Below, in pieces: positions 12,046-12,425 of a DNA stretch of 12,425 nt (positions are counted from its first letter, which is position 1; the number at the start of each line of letters is the position of its first letter). Made by a program: the position numbers and the translations under genes. Below the pieces are notes generated by a model. That model did not search any database, was not told where the DNA came from, and saw nothing but the letters and a program-made list of their open reading frames with translations. The DNA is from Spirochaetaceae bacterium (GTDB lineage: Bacteria; Spirochaetota; Spirochaetia; Treponematales; Breznakiellaceae): contig JAITKD010000033.1 in NCBI GenBank assembly GCA_031278575.1, positions 1-12,425 of the forward strand, in the 5' to 3' direction.

Positions 12046-12425
12046 ATGGAATATGAATGGAATAACAGCTTTGAAATCGGACATGAAATGATAGACACCC
12101 AGCATAAACAGTTGTTTGTCGCTGTAAACAACCTGATTGAGACCTGCCGCTTGGGAAAAGGCGTGGAAGAATTGGAGAAAAGCCTCAATTTTCTCAATGA
12201 TTATACGATTAAACATTTTTTTGACGAAGAACAGGTTCAGCAAAAATATAATTACCCCGATTATCCGAATCACAAAAAGCTCCATGATAATTTTAAGGTA
12301 ACTGTCCGGGATTTAAAGGTCAAAATGATAATGAAAGGCGCGTCGGAGGAGCTTGTCAACGAGGTCCGCACGAAAATTGGGGATTGGCTGGTTACCCATA
12401 TCAAAGGCCAGGACATCAAACTGGC
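12046..12425 (+). CDS. Bacteriohemerythrin (3' end cut by the window)
   Basis: Hemerythrins bind O2 at a di-iron centre inside a four-helix bundle; in bacteria they store, deliver or sense oxygen, often in microaerophiles and anaerobes. The 126 residues present contain every iron ligand at the expected spacing: His20 (DTQHKQLF), His57 and Glu61 (KHFFDEEQ), His76 and His80 (HKKLH), His118 and Asp123 (THIKGQD). The N-terminal YEWNNSFEIGHEMIDTQH is also typical. AAGGAGA at 12034-12040 lies 5 nt before the ATG. Stand-alone members are about 130-140 residues, so only a few may be missing; a longer fusion cannot be excluded. Its codon use is clearly more AT-rich than that of the arginine genes. Confidence 0.94.
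   Translation, partial: MEYEWNNSFEIGHEMIDTQHKQLFVAVNNLIETCRLGKGVEELEKSLNFLNDYTIKHFFDEEQVQQKYNYPDYPNHKKLHDNFKVTVRDLKVKMIMKGASEELVNEVRTKIGDWLVTHIKGQDIKL

Overview
The window looks like chromosomal DNA from a bacterium with a Gram-negative-type lipoprotein system, most likely a Treponema-like spirochaete. That guess rests on the relaxed lipobox of the small lipoprotein, the SfsA fused to a GIY-YIG domain, a chromosomal TraX homologue, and AT-rich spacers full of hairpin repeats beside GC-rich genes. It is an inference from gene content, not a measured relationship. No phage, insertion sequence, CRISPR array or tRNA is visible.

Layout. Positions 1-438 hold the 3' end of a 23S rRNA gene and a complete 5S rRNA gene. 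A CopZ-like metal chaperone follows 31 bp later (470-670). Converging on it from the right is a minus-strand group: a six-cysteine unknown protein (3435-3809), a TPR-like lipoprotein (2929-3315), an EamA/DMT permease (1903-2919) and an SfsA nuclease with a C-terminal GIY-YIG domain (690-1919). The last three are tightly packed and probably one operon. A 698-bp spacer (3810-4507) full of inverted repeats precedes the arginine genes argC, argJ, argB and argD (4508-9134). A terminator follows argD, then a minus-strand TraX-family membrane protein (9341-10150), then plus-strand argG (10411-11715). The window ends in a bacteriohemerythrin gene (12046 to the edge).

Function. argJ lets the cell recycle the acetyl group from acetylornithine back to glutamate. 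argB (kinase), argC (reductase) and argD (aminotransferase) then give acetylornithine, and argG makes argininosuccinate. argF and argH are not in the window. The ArgB N-terminal helix suggests an arginine-inhibited enzyme, which fits the cyclic route.

Regulation is the most interesting part. Short hairpin repeats with the core (TG)TCCCAAAA...TTTTGGGACA recur in five spacers, and paired changes keep the stem intact. One copy overlaps the candidate argG promoter, a half copy sits at the argC promoter, and one lies at the predicted 5' end of the hemerythrin transcript. A perfect 19-bp inverted repeat lies 14 nt before argB and could exchange pairing with its ribosome-binding site. argJ is preceded by an 11-codon ORF with its own strong ribosome-binding site that overlaps the argJ start. 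The argC leader carries terminator-like hairpins and an ArgR-box-like palindrome. No clearly new multi-gene system is visible; the gene content itself is ordinary.
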